From Bimuria novae-zelandiae CBS 107.79 (Eukaryota; Ascomycota; Dothideomycetes; Pleosporales; Didymosphaeriaceae): a stretch of DNA of 64,000 bases. The position numbers and the translations under genes are program-made. Under the pieces are notes generated by a model that made no database searches, was not told the origin of the DNA, and saw nothing but the letters and a program-made list of their open reading frames with translations. Positions 22,340 to 33,629 of the stretch are shown piece by piece; the first letter of the stretch is position 1; each line of letters starts with the position of its first letter. The stretch covers positions 383,185-447,184 of the forward strand of contig ML976671.1 in NCBI GenBank assembly GCA_010015655.1. Direction: 5' to 3'.

Positions 22340-24204
22340 GGGCGGCCGCGAGAGTTGATTACAGTAGGTTGTGCGGCTGGAGCGACATTAGACAACGCGC
22401 TAGCTATAGCAGCCCTAGCACGCTGCACACGCTTCTAATTTCTAATTACTAGCTTTAAAACCTTCCTATTACCTTTTTAGGATAATTATAGAGCTTTTTA
22501 AGCGTTATAAGCTTCCTTTTAGCGTCGTTTTTTAGCTGCGCGTTTAGCCTTTTTAGTAGCTAGCTTAGCTAGTTCCTTCTTACGCACTAATTTAGCTGCC
22601 TCTCTTTCTATACGCCTCTTATCCTTTAGCCTTTCCTTAAGTAGCTTATTATTGTGTTAAATTTGCTTCTTATTAGCTTTTACAAGCTCCTCTTAACGCT
22701 TAACGTCCTTAAATACCTTATATCTTACTTCTGCCTCCTTCCGTGCACGTGGTGACTAGAAAACAGCACCTCCATAGTACTCCTCGTGTTACTGCAAAGG
22801 CAAAACTTTCCTCTTTATAGAGGCCTTCTTTTTCTCCCTTAGGGCATCCTTTACACCCTCTAATTCATAGTAGATAAGCTTATTCTGAGCCACTAGGTGG
22901 TGGAGGGTGCGGAGAACTTTTTTTAACTCGCAAGAGTGCACATCCTTTGCAGATTTGCGTACTAGCGTTTCCACTTTAGGCCAGTCCCCCTTAGAGTAAC
23001 ATGAACCTAATGTCTTAGATAACTGGGAGCCATCTAGTGTTGATGTTCTAAATCTTTGGAGTATTCTCTTAGGATTAAGTGGTGATATGCCAGTAGCTTT
23101 AAATGAGCTAAGAACTAACTTTTAGGTAAATGTATTTAACTAGGTGGCCTAGAATATTAAAAAGAAGTCCTCTTTTTTAATAGGGATCCATCTAAGTGTT
23201 ATATAGAGGCGATTTGTGAGTTCCTGGGAGTAATTTATTACTAGAGGACTAAAGCCGACTACATCTAATAGCTAGAGCGTATGAGTTAAATGTGGAGGAA
23301 AGATACATAGTAGTATCTTATTATCATCGCAGAACCTAATAAAATCCATTGTTACATGGCTGCCGTGACCGTCTACTATTAATAATCGCCATCTCCTTCG
23401 TGCTTTGGGTTTGGTGTAACGATTAAACACCTGCTTAAGCCACGCAAGGCCAATATCATTATTTATCTAGCCTGTAGGTGAGGTTATAAAATGGACTTAA
23501 TGAGTTCCTAGGTGGATATCTTTAACCTAGCTAGCTTGTACATCTCCTTTCTTTGCTGGATATATAACGGATGGCGGTAATGTACTTCTATTAGCGCAAA
23601 TTAACGCTAGCACTGTTACCTAGACGCGAGATCTATTTTAGAGAGCTAAACTAACGCGTTTATGTTTATATGCGTCTTTGCTAAAGACTCTTTTTAACCT
23701 GCTAATTACTCCAATTGCGAAGCCTTTTTTATCCATGTTGTACGTTTCTAACGGCTGTATATCGTATTCGGATATTTTGTGTTGCAGAAGGTCAAAATAC
23801 AGGCTATATTTAGCGACTAAATTAGCGTTATAGTGTATAGAGTCCATTGCTAGCGCCTATTAAGATATAAGCTTATTCTTGTTACGGTTGATAAAGCGCG
23901 TAACCCAGCTTTCGGAGACGTCCTTAGTGGCCAATTTGGACATAAAATTTCGTATCATAGATCTCGTAGGTGGTAGGCGTCGCTTGGTAAGCTCCTTTAT
24001 ATACCTCACAAGCTCAGCTTCTTGGTGTGGGCTGAGTGTATACTGGTTGGAGTCCTTAGTGACGCTTGGGCGCTGCACGCGTCGGTGTCGGCGCGACAAG
24101 GTTGTGCGATCAACGCCGTACATTTTTGCTACTTTTGCATATTCGAATTTTTCGCCTAAAGCTAGGCTATCGATGTATGCAATCGCTTCGTCAATGGCTG
24201 GCAT
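22340..24204 (-). pseudogene. Broken Fot1/pogo-type transposase
   Basis: The N-terminal 115 residues are intact (23860-24204). They hold an HTH of the psq kind (AKMYGVDRTTLSRRHR), then a CENPB-type DNA-binding region ending ESWVTRFINRNKNKL, which is characteristic of Fot1 and pogo transposases. Downstream the frame is cut by many TAA and TAG codons. Recognisable catalytic-domain debris includes NMDKKGFAIGV (about 23,740) and, nearer the end, a helix-rich tail (LVAQNKLIYYELEGVKDAL, about 22,900). The last part near 22,340-22,440 reads as a typical Ala/Arg-rich C-terminus. The mutation spectrum (stops, TA excess) is what RIP produces. Confidence 0.8.
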
Positions 24205-24250
24205 GATGGTGGAGTTGTGTGATGTGGAAGATGTGTGCAAAATGGCTGGG

Positions 24251-24293
24251 GTCGGGCGTTGCGCGAAGTCGGGCGTTGCGCGCACAGACACGG
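24251..24293 (-). repeat. Right terminal inverted repeat of Fot1/pogo-type element
   Basis: Exact 43-bp inverted copy of the left end, ending GACACGG followed by TA. Confidence 0.85.
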
Positions 24294-24499
24294 TACGGGT
24301 CAGCGACATCGGATTGGACGCTGTTCACAGCAATGAACAGATCGTATAAGTTCTTGTTTCTACATGCCACCATGGAGAGAGCATTACATCGCTTCGGCCA
24401 CTGCTTTTCATTAACGGTGCGACGTACCGCTGAGTTTGTGTAAACAACATGACGCCGCTTAATTCGCATCCTTTCGAAACTGCGAGGGAAGTTCATCTC

Positions 24500-26358
24500 T
24501 TACAACTTCGCTTTCTCATCCAGCTTTCCACCACCCTCCATCAACCCCTCAATAACGTCTCTCCACCGCCCCGCCATCTCAGGACTAATCGCATTCTCGT
24601 CATAGCTCACGCTGAAATGCACCCTGCCCTCCGCGTCCGAACTACTACCCACCAGAAACTCGTCTTCTCTAGCCCTAACGCCTTGTCTAAGGCTTCTGAA
24701 GTCCGCTACAAAGTCTTTCTTCCCTACGCCACCCCCAACTTCGTTAAGATCGTACTTCCCAGCTGCAAGCCACTGCCCAGTGAATCCAATCGACGATACA
24801 CCACACGTTGCTCCGGACTGGTAGGCTGGAGGTTGCAGCTCCCCTTGCGGATCCACCCCGAATTTCATTTCCTCGGAGAGCCTAGAATCGGAACGTTCGA
24901 TGGAACTGAGATAAGCGTTGGCCAAAAGACGAGCAGGGTCATGTGGGCTGAACGGGCCTAGCATGCCCGCAGGCTTTCCCTTTGTGCGTTTTTGGTACAT
25001 GCACAACTCGCGGTTTGCGTGGCTTGCGGTGAGCTTGAAGCGTCCTTCGATAGGTAAGTACGAGGGTAAGAAAGGCATGACGATGCCCTCGGAGAAGGCA
25101 AGCATGCACGAGTCGGCCGGAGTGTTGAGGCCGAAGAAACCGCGGGTTGAGAGGAAAGAGGCGACGAAGGGGAGTCTTTGGTCGTCGGGTATGTGGGGAT
25201 AGCGCTCCTCGTGAATGGCCATCATGGCGAGTCCGGCGAGTGCGAAGCAGCCAGCACCGATACTGATGCGCATGGAGCGGCAGATATCTGTCATGCGCTT
25301 TGATGCCTGGAGAGATAGAGTTGCGGCGACATGGCCGGAGTTCATGGGTGGTTTACTGCTTTCTGAGTAGTCGAAGATTTTCTCAAATACCGGCAGGAAC
25401 GATGCAGTTTCTGCCAATCTTTCTTTCCGCCTCAGCGGATTAGTGAAGGACGGCGATGTGATCTTCCTCAGATGTCGGAGTACGCGAATGATGGCCCAGA
25501 ACCATCTCTCCCTCGCTTTGTTGCCCTTATCGGTCGGATAAAAGTCTTCTTGCGCGGGTGGAAGTCTCTTTCTAATTTCTCCCACTTGTCTACACGTCCG
25601 TATCTCTTCCTCTAAGTCTCTATTCGAAAGGTTGAGTATGCGAATAAAATCGTTGAACCAGTTGAAGGCAGACAAACCGTCAGAGATCTCGTGCGCCATT
25701 ACGGTCATGAAGCGGAGCTCATACTTCCCGTCCGGTAGCTTAACTAGAGGCAGTACAAATAACTTCGATAAGCGCTTTTCGGGTTAGACAAGACGTCTGA
25801 CATTGAAGGCATGGCGATGCATATCGAACCCATCAACTGTTTCGTACAAGTCTTCGACCCACACAATGCTCTGCAATACATCCTCGAGCACTTCATCTTC
25901 ATTCTCGTATAGATCGACGACAAATTTCCGTTTCCTAGTTTCTTCATCGTACATCGTCCGGCTCATCAGCAGTACATGGCGCAGGCGCAAGTTCGCCCAT
26001 GCCAGCGCAATCCTGCGTCGAAAATCTTCTTTAGAGAGACAGTGGTTTATGCATACGGCGAGGAGCGCAGTCGTTCAAAACTTTTTCGCCCATTCTGGTC
26101 GACTTCCTTCCACGCGTAGTAGCCATTGCCGTACCGATTGGGCCAATGCTCTGACACCCTCTCCATCGCGGAACGCACCTTGAGTGTCAAAAACTTAGGT
26201 GTTGTCTTCGAGCTTACCCGCGGAGATAAAATTGGACAAGTCGTTCCCGACGAGTCAGTCCTAGAAGATGCCGGATCTGGGAGCCTAGGCTGCACTAGGT
26301 ATATCGCATTTGCCTCCGTGACACCCCGCCAGGATAAGCGTTTGCGCTTTGCCGACAT
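24500..26358 (-). pseudogene. Condensation/BAHD-like acyltransferase, broken
   Basis: The C-terminal 400 residues are one open frame (24500-25708) beginning MTVMAHEISDGLSAFNW. HEISDG is the HxxxDG active-site motif of CoA-dependent acyltransferases and NRPS condensation domains; SYDENAISPEMAGRW is also visible near the end. The same frame continues upstream to about 26,030 through a TAA at 25784-25786 that falls within otherwise plausible protein (NVRRLV, stop, PEKRLSKLFV). Further upstream, coding sequence starting MSAKRKRLSW (26358) is in another frame, with a shift near 26,050 (SSPYA versus INHCLSKEDF). I found no intron that removes both breaks. Homologues include secondary-metabolite acetyltransferases. 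An assembly error is the alternative. It lies next to the transposon. Confidence 0.7.
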
Positions 26359-26419
26359 TTGACTCGTTTGCGCTAGGTATAGATTCTGTTCACTAGGGTT
26401 GTAACCACATTTGACTTTT

Positions 26420-29008
26420 CTACACAAGACGGATCCGATGCCAACTGTCTCTCGGCCATTTCGGTTCCTCTATTCTACCTTCCCGTATTTTGAGCCTAAG
26501 TCGATATCTCCGTCTCGCGCCCATATCGAAGGTGAGCTTGAAGACACCAAACCTCTCGTAGCAACCTTCCCGGGCGGAAGCCGGCCTAAGTGCAAGCCCA
26601 AAACACTCGACTACAGGGGTTTCTCTACTAAAAAGACGATTGCGTTGAAGGGTAAGAGGAAGCATGAGATACCCCGACTTTCGTAAGGCTCCACTTTTCT
26701 GGTGTGAACATTCTGTCGGGAATGCCGAGTCATCTACATCGACATCGAGCGTAGCACAGCAATCGAGGGTACGCATATCGCAAACCCTCCACTGCCGTGG
26801 ACCAGAAGACGGAACGACACCAATAGCAAGCTGCTCCAGTTTCCGCAGGCGTCCAGCACCCACTTTCAAGCGTATATCCCGCTCTCGATCCGACCACTTC
26901 GGAAGCGGAGATTCATCATACGCCATAGCAAGAAGCCTGCCTTCAACCACAAGCGTCTTTGCATCACCCAAGAGCATTGCAGCCCTTGGTCTCCCCACGA
27001 GCAGCAACTCTTTCCCTACCGCGAACGCAGGCCTCACTTGCGCGGTTAGACTCGCCCACGACCACGTCGGCGCCCCGTCCAATCTCTCTGCTCGTTCGCC
27101 GTAAAGACAGCTCCACAGCAAGTCGAACGGCCAGAAGTCTAACCACACCCCGTAGTCGGTTTTTCTTCCGGACGCTCTCTCTCGATGACTAATGACCCCC
27201 GCGATAGCAGTGAGCCGGTCTGTCGCCTTTGTCAGATCGCGCCCTGAGAAGTCAAAGAGGTCCGTGTACCACTGGCCCAGCCACTCAGGGACCTTGTAGA
27301 GCCCAAAAGCGTCTAGCCTGATCGGCACACATACGACCTCCCCCGGAAGCGGTCTTCTATGATAAGGATCCACCGTGCTCTCCCTCCACTCGTGCGCATC
27401 CGGAAACTCTTCTTTCCCCACGGTAAAGCTCGTAGCACATTCCCAAAAGATGAACGAAGAGAAGAACAGCTTCCGCGGCGCAAGGGCTCTTTCTTGGAAC
27501 GTCCACCCACGGTGCTCTAGGTTGGACCGAAAGAAGTCGGTGTCGTAGTTGTTATTGACAGTTTCCCGGACAGGGACGACGCGGTTGGCGGAGATGCTGG
27601 GTAAGCAGCAGTCTGTGACGGCGAGGGGATCGCGCCGTGCAAAGAGGCCGTCGGTGGCGCCGTGGGCGCCCAGCGCGACGATCGTGAGGTACGAGTTTTG
27701 GTAGACGTCGCACATAGTCGCTGCTTCTCTGGCCCAGTCGTCTAGGTCGTCTTGGATGATGCAGAGAGAGTCGACCCAGAGGAAGTGGCCACCCATGCGA
27801 CGCACCACAGTGATGGCGTCTTCGATTGTCAGGGGGAGGTCTTCGAGCAGAATTTGTGATTTAAAGTCTTGTATGACGGCACCCGTTGTTGTTAGTACGG
27901 GTTCTTCGCCCCAACAATAGCTTAATGCGTAGTATGGCACCGGAGCAGCGAGCGATTCGGTATCCACCAATCTGATATTGTTCTTATCCAAGATCTCAAT
28001 GAGGCGCGTCGGCATCCAGTTTGGCTCATATTTTGGGCACTCTGGATGTTCCGCAAAGCACCCATGGCCCCAAGTCTTCGCGAGGCTGATGTGCTCATCA
28101 GACATGGTGAAGACCGATAACAATGGGCGACACAAGAGCGGCCGAAGCTCTTCCGCTTCTGCGCTCTTGAATACAACTGGAAGTTTAACAGTGAGCTGGT
28201 TGTGCGAACAGTGTTCGGGTTTACTACCAGAGCCGGTCAAATTCTCCAGCAGCTCAGTCCTCAGAATGAATTCCAGCTTCATTTCCAGTTTGAAAGGCGA
28301 ACGTATTTGCTGGACCACTTTCCCATCCGGCCGGTAATAATGTGTCGTTTTAGGCGAGACCGTGTACGACCATTTCCAATGAGCAATGCTGGCATAAAGA
28401 TGCGTTTTTTTGACCATGTTGAGAACAATCGTACACAAGTGACAACCGCTTCTTGCGCTGTCGAAAAGATCCTGAGAGGAGGCGGAACTCCCTGATATTT
28501 GTGCTCTTGATCCTCCCTGCTTTTCCGCGATTTGGCCACGAAAAGTCGGACTGGCTTCGGCGCTGTCAATCTCCTCAGCTATGTTCGTACAAAAATCACA
28601 TAGAAGATCCAGCTGCACTACTTCATTTGGATCTAGTTTTCCCCTCATGGCTTTAGGCGTGGGAAGGAACATGACCCTGGCGAGATCGTCTGCTCCTGTA
28701 CGTGCGTTGACAAAGTCCCTGGTCCAAGGAATCGGTCGACCCGAACCAAATGCGCCGTTGCTGGCCATGCCGTTGTTGTGAGCATACGAGACTGAGCTAC
28801 CCGGTCCTCCGAGGCACTCCATGTGCTTGTTTGCCCAGTGTAGTTGAGCCACCTTCTTTGACTCCACCAGTTCAAAGTCGCTCGCACGCGAGCGTTCAAC
28901 CACGAAGAACGAATTTTGATCCAAAGAGAAATTAGTCGTAAAGTTTGCGGTGCCTGGGAATGTCGTTTTGTCGATCTCAGGATCCATGAGTGTGAAACCT
29001 GCACCCAC
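26420..29008 (-). CDS. HET-domain protein (heterokaryon incompatibility type)
   Basis: Intact single-exon protein of 862 residues. The HET domain begins near residue 359 with YYALSYCWGEE and continues with LPLTIEDAITVVRRMGG, LWVDSLCIIQDD, DVYQNSYLTIVALGA and, further on, NLEHRGWTFQERALAPR, the canonical core blocks. N-terminal to it are paired cysteines (LLCDFC and SGCHLC, about residues 135-180) often seen in large HET proteins. The C-terminal 300 residues have a variable region with APTWSWAS, also standard. HET proteins trigger cell death after fusion of unlike hyphae; partner specificity cannot be read from sequence. It sits downstream of a transposon and a broken gene, a typical accessory setting. 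Confidence 0.92.
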   Translation of the reverse strand: MGAGFTLMDPEIDKTTFPGTANFTTNFSLDQNSFFVVERSRASDFELVESKKVAQLHWANKHMECLGGPGSSVSYAHNNGMASNGAFGSGRPIPWTRDFVNARTGADDLARVMFLPTPKAMRGKLDPNEVVQLDLLCDFCTNIAEEIDSAEASPTFRGQIAEKQGGSRAQISGSSASSQDLFDSARSGCHLCTIVLNMVKKTHLYASIAHWKWSYTVSPKTTHYYRPDGKVVQQIRSPFKLEMKLEFILRTELLENLTGSGSKPEHCSHNQLTVKLPVVFKSAEAEELRPLLCRPLLSVFTMSDEHISLAKTWGHGCFAEHPECPKYEPNWMPTRLIEILDKNNIRLVDTESLAAPVPYYALSYCWGEEPVLTTTGAVIQDFKSQILLEDLPLTIEDAITVVRRMGGHFLWVDSLCIIQDDLDDWAREAATMCDVYQNSYLTIVALGAHGATDGLFARRDPLAVTDCCLPSISANRVVPVRETVNNNYDTDFFRSNLEHRGWTFQERALAPRKLFFSSFIFWECATSFTVGKEEFPDAHEWRESTVDPYHRRPLPGEVVCVPIRLDAFGLYKVPEWLGQWYTDLFDFSGRDLTKATDRLTAIAGVISHRERASGRKTDYGVWLDFWPFDLLWSCLYGERAERLDGAPTWSWASLTAQVRPAFAVGKELLLVGRPRAAMLLGDAKTLVVEGRLLAMAYDESPLPKWSDRERDIRLKVGAGRLRKLEQLAIGVVPSSGPRQWRVCDMRTLDCCATLDVDVDDSAFPTECSHQKSGALRKSGYLMLPLTLQRNRLFSRETPVVECFGLALRPASAREGCYERFGVFKLTFDMGARRRYRLRLKIREGRIEEPKWPRDSWHRIRLV

Positions 29009-29646
29009 TGGCTAAGCGCCGAACAGGGGTGATTGTCTCACGCATGCATAACCGCCTCCCGTGCGTCACTCCGTCGAATAGGCAGCAAGCTCGTGCATTC
29101 AGAACATGCGTCCGATACATCTTATGTCTGCCGTGTTGGAAGACTGGCGCAGGGTGTCGCAAAGCGCCATCTCAACATCAGTGTGAAACTATTCCCAAAT
29201 GGTCCTGCAAGAACGTCGGTATACAAAGTGGACAAAAACAAGGCCTGACAAGGGCACTTACACCGATGTATATATGATCAACGTTTCCCGCCAGGGAATC
29301 TAGCTGGAATGACATGTTCGACTTCGAACTTTACCACATACTTGTCGGCTCATGGTCTGCTTCCCGAAAACCAGAGCCTCGCAAACTGTTCGCAGTAGAG
29401 GGTGAGATAGGCGGAGTGTACAAGTTGAAGATTCGATTTCGACGCGGCTGTCATCCACCTTGCCCTTCTTCATTTGCAGCTATCGTACAAACTGTCTCCA
29501 ATCTCTTTCCGATTTATCGACACATCTATTGCGATGCCGCCATCCATTTATTCACACATATTGTACAATCGCAAGTATACATGTTCTCGACTCACCGCAC
29601 TGCCTCTCCTCGCATCCCGTAGCACGCTCAGACCGTGACTGACGTC
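29009..29646. other. Intergenic region
   Basis: About 640 bp: promoter of the HET gene at the left and 3' UTR of MRPL49 at the right. No gene or repeat is supported. Confidence 0.4.
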
Positions 29647-30369
29647 TTACTGCTTCCCCGCCGCGATCACAGCCTCATACTCTTCCAAACTCTTAACTTG
29701 AACCTCCCCGACCCTCAATACGGTGTACTTGTGCTGGCTGTACACATGCTTCACATGTCTTCGCCTCCTCTTCGTCTTCTCCATTACCCGCACCGGCTCC
29801 ATCTCTTCACCAATCACTGTCGCCCGGCACGTAAACAGCCTCTCGTCAAGATAATGCACTATCTTCCCGTGATCTGCGTTGCCCTTTATCGCCTCGGGCG
29901 CCTTAAGCGTATAGTCTCGCGAGCCGATGTGCGTCGCGCGGTTTAACCGGAGCACGTCGCCGGCCTTGACATGCGACATGAGAAAGGGTAGGCGGATGGA
30001 ATCGCCTTGCGTGACAAGGTACGGACGGCCATGGATGTGGGCGGTTATGTAGTGCGCGGGTTGGGAGTGGAGGAGCGGGAGCATTTGGCGGATGGAGGGG
30101 GTGATGAGGGTGGAGACGACATCTTTCCGGGCGTTTGGCGGAGTCGATGGTGCGGGAGCTGGCGCGGAATTTGGTAATGAGGGCGTCGATTCGACTTTGG
30201 ACTTGAGGTCTTGGGATATGTGTTGGCCGGATTGGATCAACGGTTCGGGCACGTTGACCGTCTCGAGCGTGTGGGATACGGTGGTGATACCGGCGCGGAA
30301 TGGAGTAGCAGACGTCGGGGGTCGTGATGAGAGGAGCGAGCGACGTACTGTGCGAGCGAACAGCGCCAT
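29647..30369 (-). CDS. MRPL49: Mitochondrial large-subunit ribosomal protein bL21m
   Basis: About 240 residues from the ATG at 30369 (MALFARTVRRSLLSSRP, a clear Arg/Ser-rich mitochondrial presequence). The C-terminal half has the L21 fold: HYITAHIHGRPYLVTQGDSI, GDVLRLNRATHIGSRDYTL, ERLFTCRATVIGEE and the basic KTKRRRRHVKHVYSQHKY loop typical of bL21. An ATG further upstream in frame (30528) would add 53 residues that look non-coding and would break the presequence logic. It is divergent from NSA2, with 284 bp between start codons. Confidence 0.9.
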   Translation of the reverse strand: MALFARTVRRSLLSSRPPTSATPFRAGITTVSHTLETVNVPEPLIQSGQHISQDLKSKVESTPSLPNSAPAPAPSTPPNARKDVVSTLITPSIRQMLPLLHSQPAHYITAHIHGRPYLVTQGDSIRLPFLMSHVKAGDVLRLNRATHIGSRDYTLKAPEAIKGNADHGKIVHYLDERLFTCRATVIGEEMEPVRVMEKTKRRRRHVKHVYSQHKYTVLRVGEVQVKSLEEYEAVIAAGKQ

Positions 30370-30653
30370 TATGAAGTTTGCAATGGCTTGACACTGTTCA
30401 AGCTCACCCTCTATCGTTGGAGAAATCGTGAGTTTGGCGGCGACAGGGATGAGCACGCTAGTGGACAAGTGGGTCGAACTCTTGGCGCGGGAAAGAGGGT
30501 TGCACATTTTCCGCCTCCAACGCTCCACCCACTACTCGAGCACTACAGTGCACCCTCCCTCCAATCGATCCCAGACACCGCGGCTTCAAGAACCTTGTGA
30601 AGCTCCAAATTTGACGCCCCGTCATACCTGAGCAGAGGCTCACCGCCACCACC
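30370..30653. promoter_or_regulatory. Bidirectional promoter MRPL49/NSA2
   Basis: A 284-bp gap between divergent start codons of a mitochondrial ribosomal protein gene and a 60S assembly factor gene. Co-regulation of two ribosome-related genes from one promoter is an inference. No element is assigned. Confidence 0.45.
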
Positions 30654-31807
30654 ATGCCGCAGAACGAGTACATGGAACGCTGGACCAAACAGCATGGAAA
30701 AAGGTTCGACAATCCAGCATGAGAGTCGCAAACAGCCTCAAGAGTTTTGGTGATCGCCCTGGCATTGCTAACTTTTATACTTAAAGGTTCGACTACGAGG
30801 AGCGCAAGCGAAAGCGGATTGCTCGCGAAGGTCATGCGGCATCAGAGAGGGCCCAAAACCTGAGGGGTTTGAGGGCCAAATTGCACCAAGAAAAGAGACG
30901 CAAAGAAAAAATTCAGATCAAGGTTTGTAAAGCTCCAACCGCGACGGTTTGCGTTGCCGCTAGACTAAAATATGTTCGAGTTGTACTAACTTCGATCCCA
31001 ATTATAGAAGCAGATCCGCGCCCGCGAGGAAAAGAGTGTCAAGACGTCCGAGCCCGCCGAGCCCGCTACCGAAGCCCTACCTTCATATCTTTTGGATAGA
31101 AGCAATGAGCGGAACGCCAAGGCGCTCTCGAGTGCGATTAAACAGAAGCGCAATGAAAAGGCGGCGCGCTTCTCGGTGCCCTTGCCTAAGGTGAAGGGGA
31201 TCAGTGAGGAAGAGATGTTCAGGTATATATGAGGAATTCGCTAGCTTTTGAGGGGTATTCGCTAACATTTGCCAGCGTGGTCAAAACAGGAAAGAAAACG
31301 CACAAGAAGAGCTGGAAGAGGATGATCACGAAGTCAGTACTTCGAATTGAGTATAACATCATCATGCTAACATCTGTAGGCCTACATTCGTCGGTCCCGG
31401 ATTCACGAGGCGGCCTGTGAAGTTTGAGCGCTTCATTCGTCCAATGGGTCTCCGTTACAAAAAGGCGAATGTCACCCACCCAGAACTGGGCGTCACAGTG
31501 CAGCTGCCGATCATTTCCGTCAAGAAGAACCCTCAGAACCCCTTATACACCCAGTGAGTTGCTTTCGTATACCGTGTTGTGATCGTGCTAATGTTGTTAG
31601 ATTGGGAGTTCTGACTAAAGGAACCGTCATCGAAGTGAACGTCAGCGAGTTGGGCCTTGTCACGGCCGGCGGTAAGGTCGTCTGGGGTCGGTATGCGCAG
31701 GTCACGAACAATCCGGAGAACGACGGCTGCTTGAGTACGTCTTGGTTATTGAATTGGAGCATCTAGGGCGTGGCTAACAGCAAGCAGATGCGGTGCTATT
31801 GGTCTAG
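30654..31807 (+). CDS. NSA2: Ribosome biogenesis protein Nsa2
   Basis: 60S pre-ribosome assembly factor. Seven exons keep phase throughout: 30654-30703, 30787-30922, 31008-31222, 31276-31332, 31380-31553, 31601-31734 and 31788-31807, giving exactly 261 residues, the usual Nsa2 length. The protein starts [20 protein letters not shown]. It has the basic helical N-terminus ([15 protein letters not shown]), the [15 protein letters not shown] hinge, [19 protein letters not shown] and the eS8-like beta domain ([29 protein letters not shown]) and ends NAVLLV. Introns are 47-85 bp and most show a CTAAC-like branch point. The density of introns is high compared with neighbours. It converges with CSN4. 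Confidence 0.95.
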
Positions 31808-32324
31808 ACCAAGGTCATGAAGATGCATTTTCGGCGTTCTAAGACACAAAACTTGAACATCGGCGTTAGGGATTTCTGCACCTCGTATTGTGCGTGAGAA
31901 AAATTTGGGTTGCAACAAGGGGGCGAGAAGGAGGGTCGGCGGCATGGAAATGATGACAAGATACCAAACAGATATCACATACGACCGCTGATAGGTGCGG
32001 TGTCACATATTGCGAACGCCCAGTCTATGACAATGGTCGCTCAATTCATGACATAAATCGGCTACTCCATTGTATGTCCCTGTGTAACACAGGTCATGTT
32101 GCAAGACGGTTGCATCAAATCCCGACGACGCTGAGGCGTTCCAGATACTCGGAAGAACTCCGTTCGCTATGCATGAAATGTGCCTACCATCAAAGGCTCT
32201 CTTGATGGCGCTCCTACTGCTGCAGCTCTTAGAGTCACCACTGATGAGGGAGGACGTTCCCATTTCAAAGGACAAGGTCCTCAACCCAGTACTGTTGGCT
32301 CAATGAGCCCACATGGTGCATCTC
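31808..32324. other. Convergent intergenic region NSA2/CSN4
   Basis: A 517-bp gap between two converging genes, expected to hold both 3' UTRs. Nothing else is recognised. Confidence 0.4.
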
Positions 32325-33629
32325 TCAATGTACCGTCTGTGCCGCGTAGAAATCCTAGACATCCATCAGTAACGACCTCAAACAACCAAGAGCTCCCTGA
32401 CTTACCGGATACTGCGTCTGAATCATCGTGGTCACCTTCTCTACCTCCTCCGCTAGACCCTGCACGTTCGTATCCCATTTCCTCAGCTCCTTGCCAACCA
32501 CGCGCTCCGACTGACCCGTCTTTCGCTCTCCACTACCCTCGCCTTCAAAAAAGATGAGCCGGTCGATCTGGTCAATGTATCCAGACAGACGTCCTTGCTC
32601 AAACATCTTCGCGGCATAGTCCTCCGCCTTCTCCGCATCGATGCCCAGGAGTTCACCGAGCTGATCGAAGCCGATGTTGCTGTAGAGCTTCGATGCGCCG
32701 ACAAGGTTGTGTTGCAGGACGGCTTGATCGAGGACAGTAGAGCCGTCGGCTGTGCGAGCGAGCTGGTGCGGTTGCAATGTCTCAGCGAAGGCCTTTGTCT
32801 CGTGAGGAGGAATGAGGCGGTCGAAAAACATCTTCTCTAGGATGGAGAAGTGCTCGACGGAACTTGCGCGATCGTCTTTGTACAGGGTGGCCAGCATCTT
32901 CGAGCGCGGCGGTCCTGCGGGCGAGAGCACGGCGCAGACGATTGACGAGGAGAGCGCCTGGACGCGTCCGTCCTCTTCAACCATGGATTCTAGGGATAGG
33001 GCGTAGTATGCTTTCGCAGCATCGAGGAAGTTGCGCTGCGAGTCGTGGATGCGAGCCTGGCTGACCTGGAAATGTATCCGCGTCTCCTTGTCCTGCACGT
33101 TGTAGATGATGTTCTTGACTTTGTTGAGGTGCGTGAGCGCACTTGTTGGATCGTCCTCCTCCAGATAGCACCGTACGATGCGGATCCATACCTTCGCCTT
33201 ATCATCGCTGGTAAGTGACCGCTGCGTCGATTCTAGATTGATAGAGCCCAAGACACGCGCAGACTTCCGCCAGTCCTCTGTCTCTTCGCAAGCGTCTGCG
33301 ACTGCCTCTTTAATGAGCGTGTCTTGTTCTTCGTATTGACCCACGCCCTTGGTTTGCAGCAAAGCAATGACATGCTCGCCCACCTCAATCTTCATTTCTG
33401 GATCCTTGATGTTGCGGAAATGCTCGACGAAGTTACTGACAAGAGGGCGGAGTACGACGACACCCAGATTGTCGTCTAAGAGGGTGCGAGTGTAGGCATT
33501 TAGGTCTGCGGAGAGGTTCTTCGACGATTCGGTGATTTGCTGAATGAGCTGCGTGTAGCGCACGGGCTTGTCACCAACAGGAGCTGCTTGAATCTCTTGC
33601 AAGGCGGAATTGACTTGCGAGGAAGCCAT
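32325..33629 (-). CDS. CSN4: COP9 signalosome subunit 4
   Basis: PCI-domain subunit of the COP9 signalosome, which removes NEDD8 from cullins. The main exon (32406-33629, 408 residues) is helical-repeat protein with QLIQQITESSKNLSADLNAY near the start and the PCI winged-helix part LLGIDAEKAEDYAAKMFEQG, GYIDQIDRLIFFEG near the end. The frame reads through a strong GTAAGT donor after TMIQTQYP. Splicing 32355-32405 (acceptor GTCTAG) adds DFYAAQTVH and a stop, total about 417 residues. I prefer this over the unspliced end, which gives a Cys/Leu-rich tail. Divergent from the TFIIF beta gene. Confidence 0.92.

Larger units (their letters stand above)
22159..24293 (-). mobile_element. Fot1/pogo-type (Tc1/mariner superfamily) DNA transposon, RIP-degraded
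   Basis: A 2,135-bp element bounded by 43-bp perfect terminal inverted repeats and flanked on both sides by TA, the target-site duplication of Tc1/mariner elements. It encodes a broken transposase on the minus strand. Between the terminal repeats the sequence is AT-rich with many TA steps and in-frame stops, while the repeats stay GC-rich. Size, TA duplication, HTH plus CENPB-like DNA-binding region and DDE-type fragments fit the Fot1/pogo group. Confidence 0.85.
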
